A stretch of DNA of 10,723 nt from Bacteroidetes bacterium QH_10_64_37 (lineage in GTDB: Bacteria > Bacteroidota > Rhodothermia > Rhodothermales > Salinibacteraceae): contig PXSZ01000031.1 in assembly GCA_003023105.1 (NCBI GenBank), positions 1 through 10,723 of the forward strand, written 5' to 3'. Position 1 is the stretch's first letter. Each line of letters begins with the position of its first letter. Under the pieces are notes generated by a model that was not told where the DNA came from, made no database searches, and saw only the letters and a list, made by a program, of their open reading frames with translations. Shown here piece after piece: positions 1 through 8,560 of the stretch. Made by a program: the position numbers and the translations under genes.

Positions 1-50
1 CAACTCACGGATTAAGAGTCCGTTGCTCTACCAGGTTGAGCTACGAGCCT
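1..50 (-). tRNA. tRNA-Lys(CTT), 5' part, cut by the window edge
   Basis: Read on the minus strand from 50, the sequence folds as the first two thirds of a tRNA. The acceptor 5' strand is AGGCTCG (50-44), followed by T8-A9. The D stem GCTC/GAGC (41-38 with 28-25) closes a loop containing GG. A 5-bp anticodon stem ACGGA/TCCGT (23-19 with 11-7) closes the seven-base loop CTCTTAA. Anticodon CTT (16-14) reads the AAG codon, hence lysine. The T arm and acceptor 3' strand lie beyond the left edge, so the acceptor pairing and a 3' CCA cannot be checked. An A at position 1 is less usual than G. The gene follows parE in the same direction with about 140 bp between. Confidence 0.9.
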
Positions 51-192
51 GCGGTGTCAATAGCTGCAATGCTCATACCATCCACCAAGCCACAGGTTCA
101 GATTTCCCCTCGGCTCCAAGACCGAGTCCCCCCATTCCACGCAGGCTTCACAGGTGACGTTGAAAACCCGGGAGCTTGATGGTCCAGACAAC

Positions 193-2124
<1,932 letters not shown>

Positions 2125-2185
2125 TAGGTTTTTGTTGGAATGAGGTACTTGGAATGGGGTCGTCGGTAGCGTACCAGTCGCGCGT

Positions 2186-2448
2186 CTAGAGATCGTCCTG
2201 GCCGCCGAGTAAGGCGTTTATGGCGGTCAAAAGAGAGGGAAGATCCTGCTGCACCGTGTCCCAAATAGCTTCAAGATCGATACCGAAATCGTCGTGTTCG
2301 GTAACGAGATCGACTGAGCGCCCCATTGCTTCCCGCTATCCGGAGACGCTTCGCCTCGGGCTTGCGACCCGAAGAGCCCAGCGAATACGACGCCGTGCTC
2401 CCAGCACAGGCGGGCAAGTTTAGCCTTGTCAAGAAGGGAAGTAGACAT
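2186..2448 (-). pseudogene. MNT antitoxin / HEPN toxin pair collapsed by two internal deletions
   Basis: The ATG at 2448 opens an MNT-type nucleotidyltransferase: residues 1-38 include LFGSQARGEASPDS, the family's GSxxRGE motif. The sequence breaks exactly where the catalytic DxD aspartates should follow. About 2335 bp the frame changes, and the other frame reads EAMGRSVDLVTE, which resembles the later part of the same MNT family. This runs directly into HDDFGIDLEAIWDTVQQDLP, which resembles the C-terminus of a DUF86/HEPN toxin, and ends at a TAG at 2186. The middle of MNT, its C-terminus and most of the HEPN gene are therefore missing. The HEPN histidine is kept, but the upstream arginine is lost and the usual tyrosine two residues after it is aspartate. 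A 46-codon ORF (2326-2186) beginning ATG-GGG spans the second part. This is probably an inert relic; family assignment rests on motif recognition. Confidence 0.75.
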
Positions 2449-2488
2449 TGTATTTCGGTACCATCAACTTTCTAATACTACTCGGACA

Positions 2489-2514
2489 TGATTAATACGA
2501 GCATCAATTAATCA
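2489..2514. repeat. AT-rich 8-bp inverted repeat
   Basis: TGATTAAT (2489-2496) and ATTAATCA (2507-2514) are perfect inverse complements around a 10-bp spacer. The element lies 11 bp after the DUF5615 stop and about 41 bp before the start of the MNT relic, in an AT-rich pocket that contrasts with the GC-rich surroundings. It could be an operator of the former MNT/HEPN operon or a weak 3' hairpin of the DUF433/DUF5615 transcript. No T tract marks it as an intrinsic terminator. Confidence 0.45.
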
Positions 2515-2525
2515 CCTCGAGATAG

Positions 2526-2876
2526 TCAGCCCGACAAAAAGAATACTCGATTATTGAACTGATCCATGTCTTTTTGAACAATCAACGAAAGAATTTTCGG
2601 TACGATTTGTCCCGGCGCTACTTGATCATCAATGACGACGACCCCGATCACTTCCTCCCCTCTGCGGATTCGTTCGTAGGCAAAGTGCGGAACGGTCTCC
2701 CGGTCATGGGTAAGCAGAACGCGATCCTGCTCGGCAGCCCATTCAAGCAGACGCCGATCATCAGCACCCATCAGACCGATGTCTTGGACGCGCACAAGAT
2801 CGAGATCAGCTTCACTCTGCTGGATTGCCTGGATAATGGGACCGGAAAGGTTCTCATCCGTCAGGACCGGAACCAT
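2526..2876 (-). CDS. DUF5615 PIN-like protein, probable toxin
   Basis: This 116-residue protein matches the DUF5615 PIN-like pattern: an N-terminal LTDENLS (5-11), then VQDIGLMGADDRRLLEWA (30-47), then RVLLTHDRE (52-60). Acidic residues D7, E8, D39/D40 and D58 sit where PIN-fold nucleases place their metal ligands, so an RNase role is inferred. The tail (82-116) is longer and more basic than in the shortest family members. The ATG at 2876 starts only 3 nt after the stop of the DUF433 gene, so the two are co-transcribed and probably translationally coupled. DUF433 next to DUF5615 is a recurrent pairing interpreted as a type II toxin-antitoxin module. Activity is not shown by the sequence. Confidence 0.8.
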   Translation of the reverse strand: MVPVLTDENLSGPIIQAIQQSEADLDLVRVQDIGLMGADDRRLLEWAAEQDRVLLTHDRETVPHFAYERIRRGEEVIGVVVIDDQVAPGQIVPKILSLIVQKDMDQFNNRVFFLSG

Positions 2877-2879
2877 GCA

Positions 2880-3203
2880 TTACTCGGACGTCTCTTCGCG
2901 GTCAAGAAAAACATCAGCATCCACGGCGATACCCGCCTCCTGCAGTTTATTTCGTACTTCCGTCGCCTGCTCCTCTCGACGCTGAAGGTATTCCTCGACC
3001 TGGTCTCTGTGCTGAAGGTAATAGGCAATCGCTCCGTACGTATCTGCCAGGCTCAGCGTCGGATACTCTCGAACAATGTCCTCGGGGGTGTCCCCACGGA
3101 GGTAGCTCCGAATCACCGAATCGAAAAGCACCCTTGTCTCGCCGACACGTACGGCGCCCTGGTCATCGAGACGAAGCGGAACGTCCTGCTCAAGAATTTC
3201 CAT
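2880..3203 (-). CDS. DUF433 family protein, probable antitoxin of the DUF5615 toxin
   Basis: This 107-residue protein has the DUF433 core: a strand region followed by GETRVLFDSVIRSYLRG (21-37), then TPEDIVREYPTLSLADTYGAI (39-59) and AYYLQHRDQVEEYL (60-73). The spacing fits the helix-turn-helix-like fold of that family. The charged helical tail (70-90) could contact the toxin. Antitoxin before toxin is the usual order. The ATG at 3203 lies 31 bp after the parC stop with no evident terminator between, so the pair may be transcribed with parC. An older family link to DNA binding allows autoregulation, but no operator is obvious in this short gap. No Shine-Dalgarno sequence is visible. Confidence 0.8.
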   Translation of the reverse strand: MEILEQDVPLRLDDQGAVRVGETRVLFDSVIRSYLRGDTPEDIVREYPTLSLADTYGAIAYYLQHRDQVEEYLQRREEQATEVRNKLQEAGIAVDADVFLDREETSE

Positions 3204-3234
3204 TTTGTTGACTCGGTTTCATTCGTTTTCAGCG

Positions 3235-5514
3235 CTACGACACCCCGTCCAGCGTTACCTCCACCGGCTCCGGAAAGACCTCCGCGAAGTAGCCGCGCTT
3301 GATCACGAGCGTGCCCTTCGCCCCCCGGTTGGTCACGTCGAACTTCGTGCTGAGGGTGAAGTCGAGCACGCGATCGTCGTCTTCCAATCGGATGGCGCGC
3401 ACACCCTTCGCGGGGCCTTTGTAAACTGACACCTGATGCACGGGAAAGACCAGCGCGCGGCCATCGTGGGAGGCGAGGCAGATGTGTTCGTTGCCGCGGG
3501 CGAGGTGGGCGCGCACCACTTCGTCGTCCTCGCCGAGGCGCATGTACTTCCGTCCCGTGCTGATGGAGGGCTCAACGTAGCCGTCGAGGGTGAAGCGGGT
3601 GGCCTGACCGCTTTTCGAGATGGCCACGACGTAGGGATGGTCCGGCGCGTCAGGGTCGCGATGGCTCTCGGGGCCGAAGAGGTCGCCCTGCTCGGTCGGC
3701 TCGGGGGGTACCGGATCGGGCAGGGCGCGGTCGTCGAAACTCACGACACCCACCACGTGCTCCCCGTCGTCGAACGAGAAGAGCTTCTGCACCGGATCGC
3801 CGTAGCCGGTGGTGCTCGGAATCTCGGCGATGCGGGTGGTGTAGCAGGTGCCGTAGTTCGTGAAGAAGCCGACGGTGGCCCGGGTGGACCCGGCAAGGAC
3901 CCACCCCACCTCGTCCCCATCCCGCGTTCGGATGGCGTCGAGGTCCGAGTAGGTCCCCTGCCGCTTCACCCAGCCGTCGCGGGTGATGATGACGTGGGCA
4001 TCCTCGTCGACGATGTAATCTTCTTCGGTGTATTCCATGTCGCCGTCCGGTCCCACGATTGTGCTCCGGCGCTCGTCCGCGTAGTCGTCGCGCACGTTCT
4101 GAAGCTCGTCCTGCACCAATTCCCACCGGGCCTCCTCGTCATCGAGCAGGCGGCGGATTTCCTCGGCGCGGGCGCGCTTTTCCTCCAGCTCCTCCCGGAT
4201 CGCCTCAATTTCCATCTGCGAGAGCTTGTAGAGGCGCGTCTCCAGGATGGCGTCGGTCTGGTCCTCGTCCAATTGAAAGCGGTGCATAAGACGCTGCGCC
4301 GCGTCGTCTTTGTTTTTCGAGGCGCGGATAATCTTGATCGCCTCGTCGAGGGCGTCGAAGATCGTCTCGAAGCCTTCGAGGATGTGGATGCGATCCTCCA
4401 GCGCCTCCAGCTCGTTCCGCAGCCGGCGCGTCACCACCTCCAGCCGGAAGTCGAGGAAGTGACGCAGGATGGTGCGAAGATCCACCTGCCGGGGCGCCTT
4501 TACGTCGGTGCTCTCCGTGGGGACCAGGCACGTGAGGTTGACGTGGAATCGTTTCTGGAGCTTCGTGTGCTTGTAAAGGTACGCCAGGGCGGCCTCGGTG
4601 TCGGAGCCGCGCTTGAGCTCCAGCACGATTCGCACATCGTCGGTCGACTCGTCGCGCACGTTGGAGAGCTGCGGGACATTTTCGTCGGCGATGTGGTCGG
4701 CGATTTCCTCCACGATCTTGCTTTTGTCCACCCCGTAGGGCACCGACTCGATGATGGCCCGCGTCTTTCCCTTCGTCCGGTACGACCCTCGCATCTCGAT
4801 CGTCCCCGAGCCGGTCTCGTACATCTCCGCCAGCTCGTCCCGGGTGTTCAGCAGCCGCCCCCCGGTGGGGAAGTCCGGCCCTTGAATGTGCTCCCGGACG
4901 AGGGTCCTGGTGTCCACATCTGGCTCGTCGATCATGTGGAGGGCGGCGTCCACCACCTCGCCCAGGTTGTGCGGCGGAATGTTGGTGGCCATGCCCACCG
5001 CGATGCCGCTCGCCCCGTTCACGAGCAGATTGGGGACGCGCGACGGCAGCACGACGGGCTCTTCGAGCGTGCCGTCGAAGTTGTCCCGGTAGTCGACCGT
5101 GTCCTCGCGGAGTCCCTCCAGCATCTCCATGGCGAGGGGCTGAAGCTTGGCCTCCGTGTAGCGCATCGCCGCGGCGCTGTCGCCGTCCAGCGACCCGAAG
5201 TTGCCGTGCCCGTCCACCAGCGGCGCGCGCAACGAAAACGACTGCGCCATGCGCACCATCGCGTCGTAGATGGCCTTGTCGCCGTGCGGGTGGTACTTCC
5301 CCATCGCGCTGCCGACGACCGTGGCGCTCTTGCGATGCCGCTTGTTCGGGTACAGGTTCAGGTCGTCGAACATCGCGTACAGGATGCGACGCTGCACCGG
5401 CTTGAGCCCATCGCGGATGTCCGGCAGGGCCCGGCTGGTGATGACGGAGAGGGCGTAGTTGAGGTACCGCTTGCGAGCGGTCTCGTGGAGCGGGATGGTC
5501 TCGGTGACGGGCAT
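3235..5514 (-). CDS. parC: DNA topoisomerase IV subunit A (ParC)
   Basis: This is the DNA cleavage/religation subunit that pairs with ParE. The winged-helix core has the GyrA/ParC signature [20 protein letters not shown] (28-47), the [22 protein letters not shown] (74-91) and catalytic Tyr119 in [12 protein letters not shown] long charged coiled-coil region covers about 361-480, followed by a beta-pinwheel-like C-terminal domain (about 500-745). No QRRGGKG-type GyrA box is present, which favours ParC over GyrA. Position 80, normally Ser, is Lys (codon at 5275-5277), while Asp84 is kept. The C-terminal domain holds an acidic, proline-rich loop (598-626) with QGDLF at 609-613. The ATG at 5514 gives the standard N-terminus. 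The protein is 759 residues, within the family range. Its partner parE lies beyond about 1.1 kb of toxin-antitoxin sequence. Confidence 0.9.
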   Translation of the reverse strand: MPVTETIPLHETARKRYLNYALSVITSRALPDIRDGLKPVQRRILYAMFDDLNLYPNKRHRKSATVVGSAMGKYHPHGDKAIYDAMVRMAQSFSLRAPLVDGHGNFGSLDGDSAAAMRYTEAKLQPLAMEMLEGLREDTVDYRDNFDGTLEEPVVLPSRVPNLLVNGASGIAVGMATNIPPHNLGEVVDAALHMIDEPDVDTRTLVREHIQGPDFPTGGRLLNTRDELAEMYETGSGTIEMRGSYRTKGKTRAIIESVPYGVDKSKIVEEIADHIADENVPQLSNVRDESTDDVRIVLELKRGSDTEAALAYLYKHTKLQKRFHVNLTCLVPTESTDVKAPRQVDLRTILRHFLDFRLEVVTRRLRNELEALEDRIHILEGFETIFDALDEAIKIIRASKNKDDAAQRLMHRFQLDEDQTDAILETRLYKLSQMEIEAIREELEEKRARAEEIRRLLDDEEARWELVQDELQNVRDDYADERRSTIVGPDGDMEYTEEDYIVDEDAHVIITRDGWVKRQGTYSDLDAIRTRDGDEVGWVLAGSTRATVGFFTNYGTCYTTRIAEIPSTTGYGDPVQKLFSFDDGEHVVGVVSFDDRALPDPVPPEPTEQGDLFGPESHRDPDAPDHPYVVAISKSGQATRFTLDGYVEPSISTGRKYMRLGEDDEVVRAHLARGNEHICLASHDGRALVFPVHQVSVYKGPAKGVRAIRLEDDDRVLDFTLSTKFDVTNRGAKGTLVIKRGYFAEVFPEPVEVTLDGVS

Positions 5515-5552
5515 CGGGGGTATTCAATAACGGATGTTGGCGGCGCACACAT

Positions 5553-5581
5553 AGTTTACTCACACGTGCTCAGAGATACAA
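5553..5581 (-). promoter_or_regulatory. Candidate sigma70-like promoter of parC
   Basis: On the minus strand TTGTAT (5581-5576) and TAAACT (5558-5553) are separated by 17 bp. A transcript would start near 5546 and leave a leader of about 30 nt before the parC ATG. The matches to consensus are partial (3/6 and 4/6), so this is only a positional candidate. Confidence 0.3.
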
Positions 5582-5617
5582 CACGTCCCCGTCGGCGTTT
5601 CACGAGGCTCTGCCGAA

Positions 5618-5633
5618 TCCGGGGTGCCCCGGA
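5618..5633. other. GC-rich hairpin downstream of the AlbA_2 gene
   Basis: TCCGGGG (5618-5624) and CCCCGGA (5627-5633) form a perfect 7-bp inverted repeat with a 2-bp spacer, effectively a 6-bp stem with a tetraloop. It lies between the AlbA_2 gene and parC. No T tract follows on either strand, so intrinsic termination is not supported; it may still stabilise a 3' end. Confidence 0.35.
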
Positions 5634-5846
5634 GCGATTGATCAAAATAGCGACCTGCAGCTGCATACCGGGTTCGACTGGAAAGAAGAGGAACTGGTTC
5701 TGGAGGGAACGTCATCGCCGAGCGGGGGAAGTAAATGGACCCCTTGAGAGCTGAGATTTAGAGATTCAAAGGAACTTACCTTGCAATAACAGAACCAAAA
5801 TCCTCCTCTCGTGCCTTCGTTCCCGTCCTCACGGTGCAAGCACAGG

Positions 5847-6497
5847 TTAATAATCGAGCGTAAAGTAGTCCCCATCCTCGTCGGGATGAAGATGGAGGAG
5901 GTCCGCCTTTGTAAGGCGGAGCAGGGTTTGGGAGGCGCGCTCCGGCGAGATGTCGGCAAGCTGTGCCAGCTGAGAGACCGAGATGCGGCCGTAGTCGTCC
6001 AGGTACCGCATCAGAAGCGATTCGGTCTCCCCAAATTCGAAGGTCACACCCGACCGATCTTTCTGATTTCGGAGTTCTTCCAGCGTCTCGGCGCCGGCCT
6101 CTATGCTTTTTGCCTCCACCCGCACGTAGGCCGTTCCCGCCTCGCCGGGGTCTCCCTCGTTCTCAACCACGCGGTGCGGCTTGGTGCTGCTCTCGGGAAT
6201 CGTGACGACCAGCACGTCGCACCGGGGCTCCACGACGATCCGCTCGGTCTCATACTCGACCGCAGGCCGGCAGTGGGCCTCGACGGCCTGTCGAAGGAGA
6301 AACTCTTCCTCCGAGGCGTGATCGATGCCGAGGATGGTCCCGTCGTCGTCCACCCCCAGCACCACCCGCCCACCGTGCGTGTTGGTCAGCGCCACGATCT
6401 CCTTTGCGATGCGCTGCGGCTGCGGCACGCGGCGCTTAAACTCGACGTTGATCCCCTCCCCCAGCTCCACGAGCTGCTCCAGTTCTCGACGGGTCAT
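5847..6497 (-). CDS. AlbA_2 (Schlafen-type) domain protein with C-terminal winged helix
   Basis: The N-terminal half matches AlbA_2, formerly called divergent AAA: GEGINVEFKRR (14-24), IAKEIVALTNTHGGRVVLGV (31-50) and DDDGTILGIDHASEEE (51-66). The C-terminal 60 residues look like a winged helix (ESLLMRYLDDYGRISVSQL and the following ISPERASQTLLRL). Such proteins are usually annotated as ATP-binding or transcriptional regulators, but their biochemical role is poorly defined. I chose the ATG at 6497 (216 aa) over the in-frame TTG at 6524 because AlbA_2 begins directly after it and because its context is identical to that of the purM start. The gene follows gpsA by 69 bp, so it may be read from the plsY-gpsA transcript. 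No Shine-Dalgarno is seen. Confidence 0.8.
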   Translation of the reverse strand: MTRRELEQLVELGEGINVEFKRRVPQPQRIAKEIVALTNTHGGRVVLGVDDDGTILGIDHASEEEFLLRQAVEAHCRPAVEYETERIVVEPRCDVLVVTIPESSTKPHRVVENEGDPGEAGTAYVRVEAKSIEAGAETLEELRNQKDRSGVTFEFGETESLLMRYLDDYGRISVSQLAQLADISPERASQTLLRLTKADLLHLHPDEDGDYFTLDY

Positions 6498-6566
6498 ACC
6501 GATGCGTGTGGACGGTTGCAGCAAATGAGGACCTATACCAAATGCGACGTTTCCTTTGACGAAGTA

Positions 6567-7592
6567 CTAACTCTGGAGGCCCTGCGGGAGCCAGTGTTCG
6601 CGCTTGGGCGAGCGGGTCATGAGCGCGTCCACCATCTCTTCAGGCCGCTCCTCCTCGAACAAAACAGCGTGGACCGCCTCTGTGATGGGCATTTCAACCC
6701 CGTGACGATGAGCGAGGTCCCGGATGGACCGGGTGGTACGGACGCCCTCAGCCACCATGTCCATCTCGGCCTCGATCTCGTCGAGCGTTTTCCCCGTCCC
6801 AATCTGCTCCCCGAAGTACCGATTCCGACTATGGGCACTCATGCAGGTCACCACCAGGTCGCCAATGCCCGCCAGTCCCGCAAAGGTTTGCGGATCAGCC
6901 CCCATCGCCAGGCCGAGCCGCCGCATCTCTGCGAGGCCGCGCGTCACGAGCGCCGCCTTGGCGTTGTCGCCGTAGCCCACCCCGTCGCCGATGCCCGCAG
7001 CGATGGCGAGCACGTTTTTGGCCGAGCCCCCGATCTCCACCCCAAGCACGTCCGTGTTGACGTAGACGCGAAGCCGTTTCGTCATAAAGGCGTTCTGAAT
7101 CCGTTCGGCCCGCGGCTCGGTGGGGGCCGCCGCTACGACGGTGGTTGGGCGCCCCTCGGCCACTTCTTCCGCGTGGCTGGGCCCGTAGAGCACTCCGATG
7201 TGCTCCGAGAGGCTCGAAAGCTCCTCGGCGAGCACCTGCGACATGGTTTGAAGGGTCTCATTCTCAATGCCCTTGGCCAGGGAGACGACGGTCACCCCGG
7301 TGCGGGCGAACGGGGCAAGCCGGCTCACCACGCTCCGCAGGTTCTGCGAGGGGACGACGATCGCCCACAGGGACGAGGCCCGAGCGGCCGTCTCAATGTC
7401 CGACGTGATCTGGACGGACGACGGAATCTCAACCTCGGGCAGGTACGTGGGGTTGTGACCGGTCCGGCGCATCTGTTGGACCGCCTCGTCCCGCCGCGCC
7501 CAGAGGGTCACGTCGCGCCCCTCCGCAGCGAGGTGAACGGCGAGGGCCGTCCCCCAGCTTCCGGAGCCGAAGAGGGTAATGGAGGTGGACAT
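6567..7592 (-). CDS. gpsA: Glycerol-3-phosphate dehydrogenase [NAD(P)+] (GpsA)
   Basis: This cytosolic enzyme reduces dihydroxyacetone phosphate to sn-glycerol-3-phosphate, the backbone for membrane lipids. The 341 residues are the normal length. The N-terminal Rossmann motif is LFGSGSWGTALA (7-18). SLAKGIE (104-110), GPSHAEEV (137-144), the catalytic-lysine segment GGSAKNVLAIAAG (188-200, Lys192) and AGIGDLVVTCMSAHSRNR (241-258) are all in place. The ATG at 7592 gives this N-terminus; an in-frame TTG two codons upstream is possible but less likely. The gene follows plsY by 48 bp on the same strand, and PlsY uses its product, so an operon is very likely. No Shine-Dalgarno sequence is visible. 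Confidence 0.96.
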   Translation of the reverse strand: MSTSITLFGSGSWGTALAVHLAAEGRDVTLWARRDEAVQQMRRTGHNPTYLPEVEIPSSVQITSDIETAARASSLWAIVVPSQNLRSVVSRLAPFARTGVTVVSLAKGIENETLQTMSQVLAEELSSLSEHIGVLYGPSHAEEVAEGRPTTVVAAAPTEPRAERIQNAFMTKRLRVYVNTDVLGVEIGGSAKNVLAIAAGIGDGVGYGDNAKAALVTRGLAEMRRLGLAMGADPQTFAGLAGIGDLVVTCMSAHSRNRYFGEQIGTGKTLDEIEAEMDMVAEGVRTTRSIRDLAHRHGVEMPITEAVHAVLFEEERPEEMVDALMTRSPKREHWLPQGLQS

Positions 7593-7640
7593 GATCAACC
7601 GTCAACTGAACGCGTTCCGTTTCGCCAAGTCCCCGGAAGG

Positions 7641-8327
7641 CTACAGCTCGCCGCGGCCCAGCATGCCCTGCGCCGGTGCAAAAGAGCTTATCTGATCCTC
7701 CGTCCCGTTGAGGAGGCGCTGAATGTTGGAGCGATGTGCCACGACGATGGCGAGGGCCAGGAGGCTTCCAAAGACGAGAATGCTCGGGTCAAGGTCGGCC
7801 CCCAATCCGAACCGGAGAAGGGCCACGATGGTCGGGAAGGCGATGGCCGCAGTGATCGAGGCGAGCGACACGTACCGCCAGGAAAAGAGCACGACGGCAA
7901 AGACCGCAAGCGTGAGTGCCATGGTCACGGGCGCGAGGGCACACAGCATTCCCGCGGCCGTGTTGACGCCCTTTCCCCCCTCAAACCGCGCAAAGACGGG
8001 ATACATGTGCCCCACGACCGCCATGATCCCCGCGAGCAGGCCGAGCATCGTGGCCGTCTCCCATCCAAAAATTCCGAGGCTGGGAATCGGATCGACGCGA
8101 ATGACGGGCGCTGCGACGCCTGCGGCCAGAAAGCCTTTGCCAAAGTCCACGACCGTTGCCAGGGCGCCGGCCTGCCAGCCCACCACTCGGAAGGCGTTGG
8201 TGGCCCCGCAGTTACGGCTGCCGTAATTGCGAATGTCGACCCCGTGCAGGACCTTGCTCGACCAGAGCGCCCCCGGGATGGACCCGAGAAAATAACTGAC
8301 GAGGAGAATGAGAATCAGCGACCACAT
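7641..8327 (-). CDS. plsY: Acyl-phosphate:glycerol-3-phosphate acyltransferase (PlsY)
   Basis: This is the inner-membrane enzyme that transfers an acyl group from acyl phosphate (made by PlsX) to glycerol-3-phosphate. All three PlsY motifs are present: GSIPGALWSSK (15-25), YGSRNCGATNAFRVVG (35-50) and GHMYPVFARFEGGKGVNTAAG (106-126). Several hydrophobic segments (about 2-22, 53-75, 93-112, 127-150, 154-175 and 183-197) fit a multi-pass membrane protein. The 228 residues are slightly longer than typical because of a C-terminal tail after HRSNIQRLLNG. The ATG at 8327 starts at the first membrane segment. It is preceded by GAGGTG (8338-8333) with 5-nt spacing, the clearest Shine-Dalgarno in the window. 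gpsA follows directly. Confidence 0.96.
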   Translation of the reverse strand: MWSLILILLVSYFLGSIPGALWSSKVLHGVDIRNYGSRNCGATNAFRVVGWQAGALATVVDFGKGFLAAGVAAPVIRVDPIPSLGIFGWETATMLGLLAGIMAVVGHMYPVFARFEGGKGVNTAAGMLCALAPVTMALTLAVFAVVLFSWRYVSLASITAAIAFPTIVALLRFGLGADLDPSILVFGSLLALAIVVAHRSNIQRLLNGTEDQISSFAPAQGMLGRGEL

Positions 8328-8332
8328 GGCGG

Positions 8333-8338
8333 CACCTC
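8333..8338 (-). promoter_or_regulatory. Ribosome binding site of plsY
   Basis: GAGGTG on the minus strand lies 5 nt before the plsY ATG and is complementary to the 16S rRNA 3' end. It supports the chosen start and stands out because most other genes here lack such a site. Its first two bases are the end of the tandem repeat at 8337-8358. Confidence 0.6.
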
Positions 8339-8358
8339 AACGGCGGTTCAACGGCGGT
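8337..8358. repeat. Two perfect 11-bp tandem repeats upstream of plsY
   Basis: TCAACGGCGGT occurs at 8337-8347 and again at 8348-8358 with no gap. On the coding strand the unit reads ACCGCCGTTGA. The array begins 9 nt upstream of the plsY start codon and touches its ribosome binding site, so it lies in the 5' leader. Confidence 0.7.
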
Positions 8359-8371
8359 GGCGAGGCGCACA

Positions 8372-8389
8372 GCGGGAGAATTTTCCCGC
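8372..8389. other. Hairpin in the plsY leader
   Basis: GCGGGA (8372-8377) pairs with TCCCGC (8384-8389) around a 6-nt AT-rich loop, about 45 bp upstream of the plsY start. It could be a leader hairpin or a protein-binding dyad. No T tract follows on the minus strand. Confidence 0.35.
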
Positions 8390-8491
8390 ACCCCGGAGCT
8401 CGTCGTGTCTGTTACACCCTTGAATCGGCGGGCTCCTTCGTACCTGCATATTCCCGCCAGATGTTCCGGTCGATGCCCCGTTGTGAGTGCG

Positions 8492-8519
8492 TGCGTTTGC
8501 AGGGAGCACCTCCCACGCA
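8492..8519. other. Bulged hairpin between purM and plsY
   Basis: TGCGT (8492-8496) pairs with ACGCA (8515-8519), and GGGAG (8502-8506) pairs with CTCCC (8510-8514) around a CAC loop, leaving a 5-nt bulge. It begins about 38 nt after the purM stop on the minus strand. It may protect or end the purM transcript, though without a T tract an intrinsic terminator is not demonstrated. Confidence 0.35.
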
Positions 8520-8523
8520 AGCA

Positions 8524-8560
8524 CGTCCACACCTCCACGCGTCCACACCTACGCACCTAC
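8524..8560. repeat. Short direct repeat of the GTGTGGACG family at the purM 3' end
   Basis: CGTCCACACCT occurs at 8524-8534 and 8540-8550 (period 16), followed by a related ACGCACCTACG that overlaps the purM stop codon. On the coding strand this is AGGTGTGGACG. Inverted or related copies occur at 6506-6514 and 9637-9645. Confidence 0.6.

Larger units (their letters stand above)
5515..5846. other. 332-bp gene-free stretch upstream of parC
   Basis: I see no convincing gene between the AlbA_2-protein stop and the parC start. The stretch holds a candidate parC promoter (5553-5581) and a GC-rich hairpin (5618-5633). The part from about 5690 to 5846 is more AT-rich than its surroundings. Short open frames exist on both strands, but none shows a family motif or a credible start. 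Confidence 0.6.

Noticed and set aside
55..60. Perfect TTGACA (minus strand) just before the tRNA-Lys gene
   Set aside because: A matching -10 box would fall inside the tRNA itself, so it cannot drive the gene; probably chance.
88..118. Plus-strand GGTTCAGATTT with a downstream CCA resembling a tRNA 3' end
   Set aside because: The T loop lacks the invariant A58, the T stem does not pair, and no D or anticodon arm precedes it.
109..126. CTCGG/CCGAG hairpin after parE as an intrinsic terminator
   Set aside because: The stem is only 5 bp with an 8-nt loop and no T tract follows on the minus strand.
5590..5747. Plus-strand open frame upstream of parC ending at a TGA at 5745, with a protein-like stretch FDWKEEELVLEG
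   Set aside because: It has no start codon with a plausible signal, no recognised family and overlaps the candidate parC promoter region.
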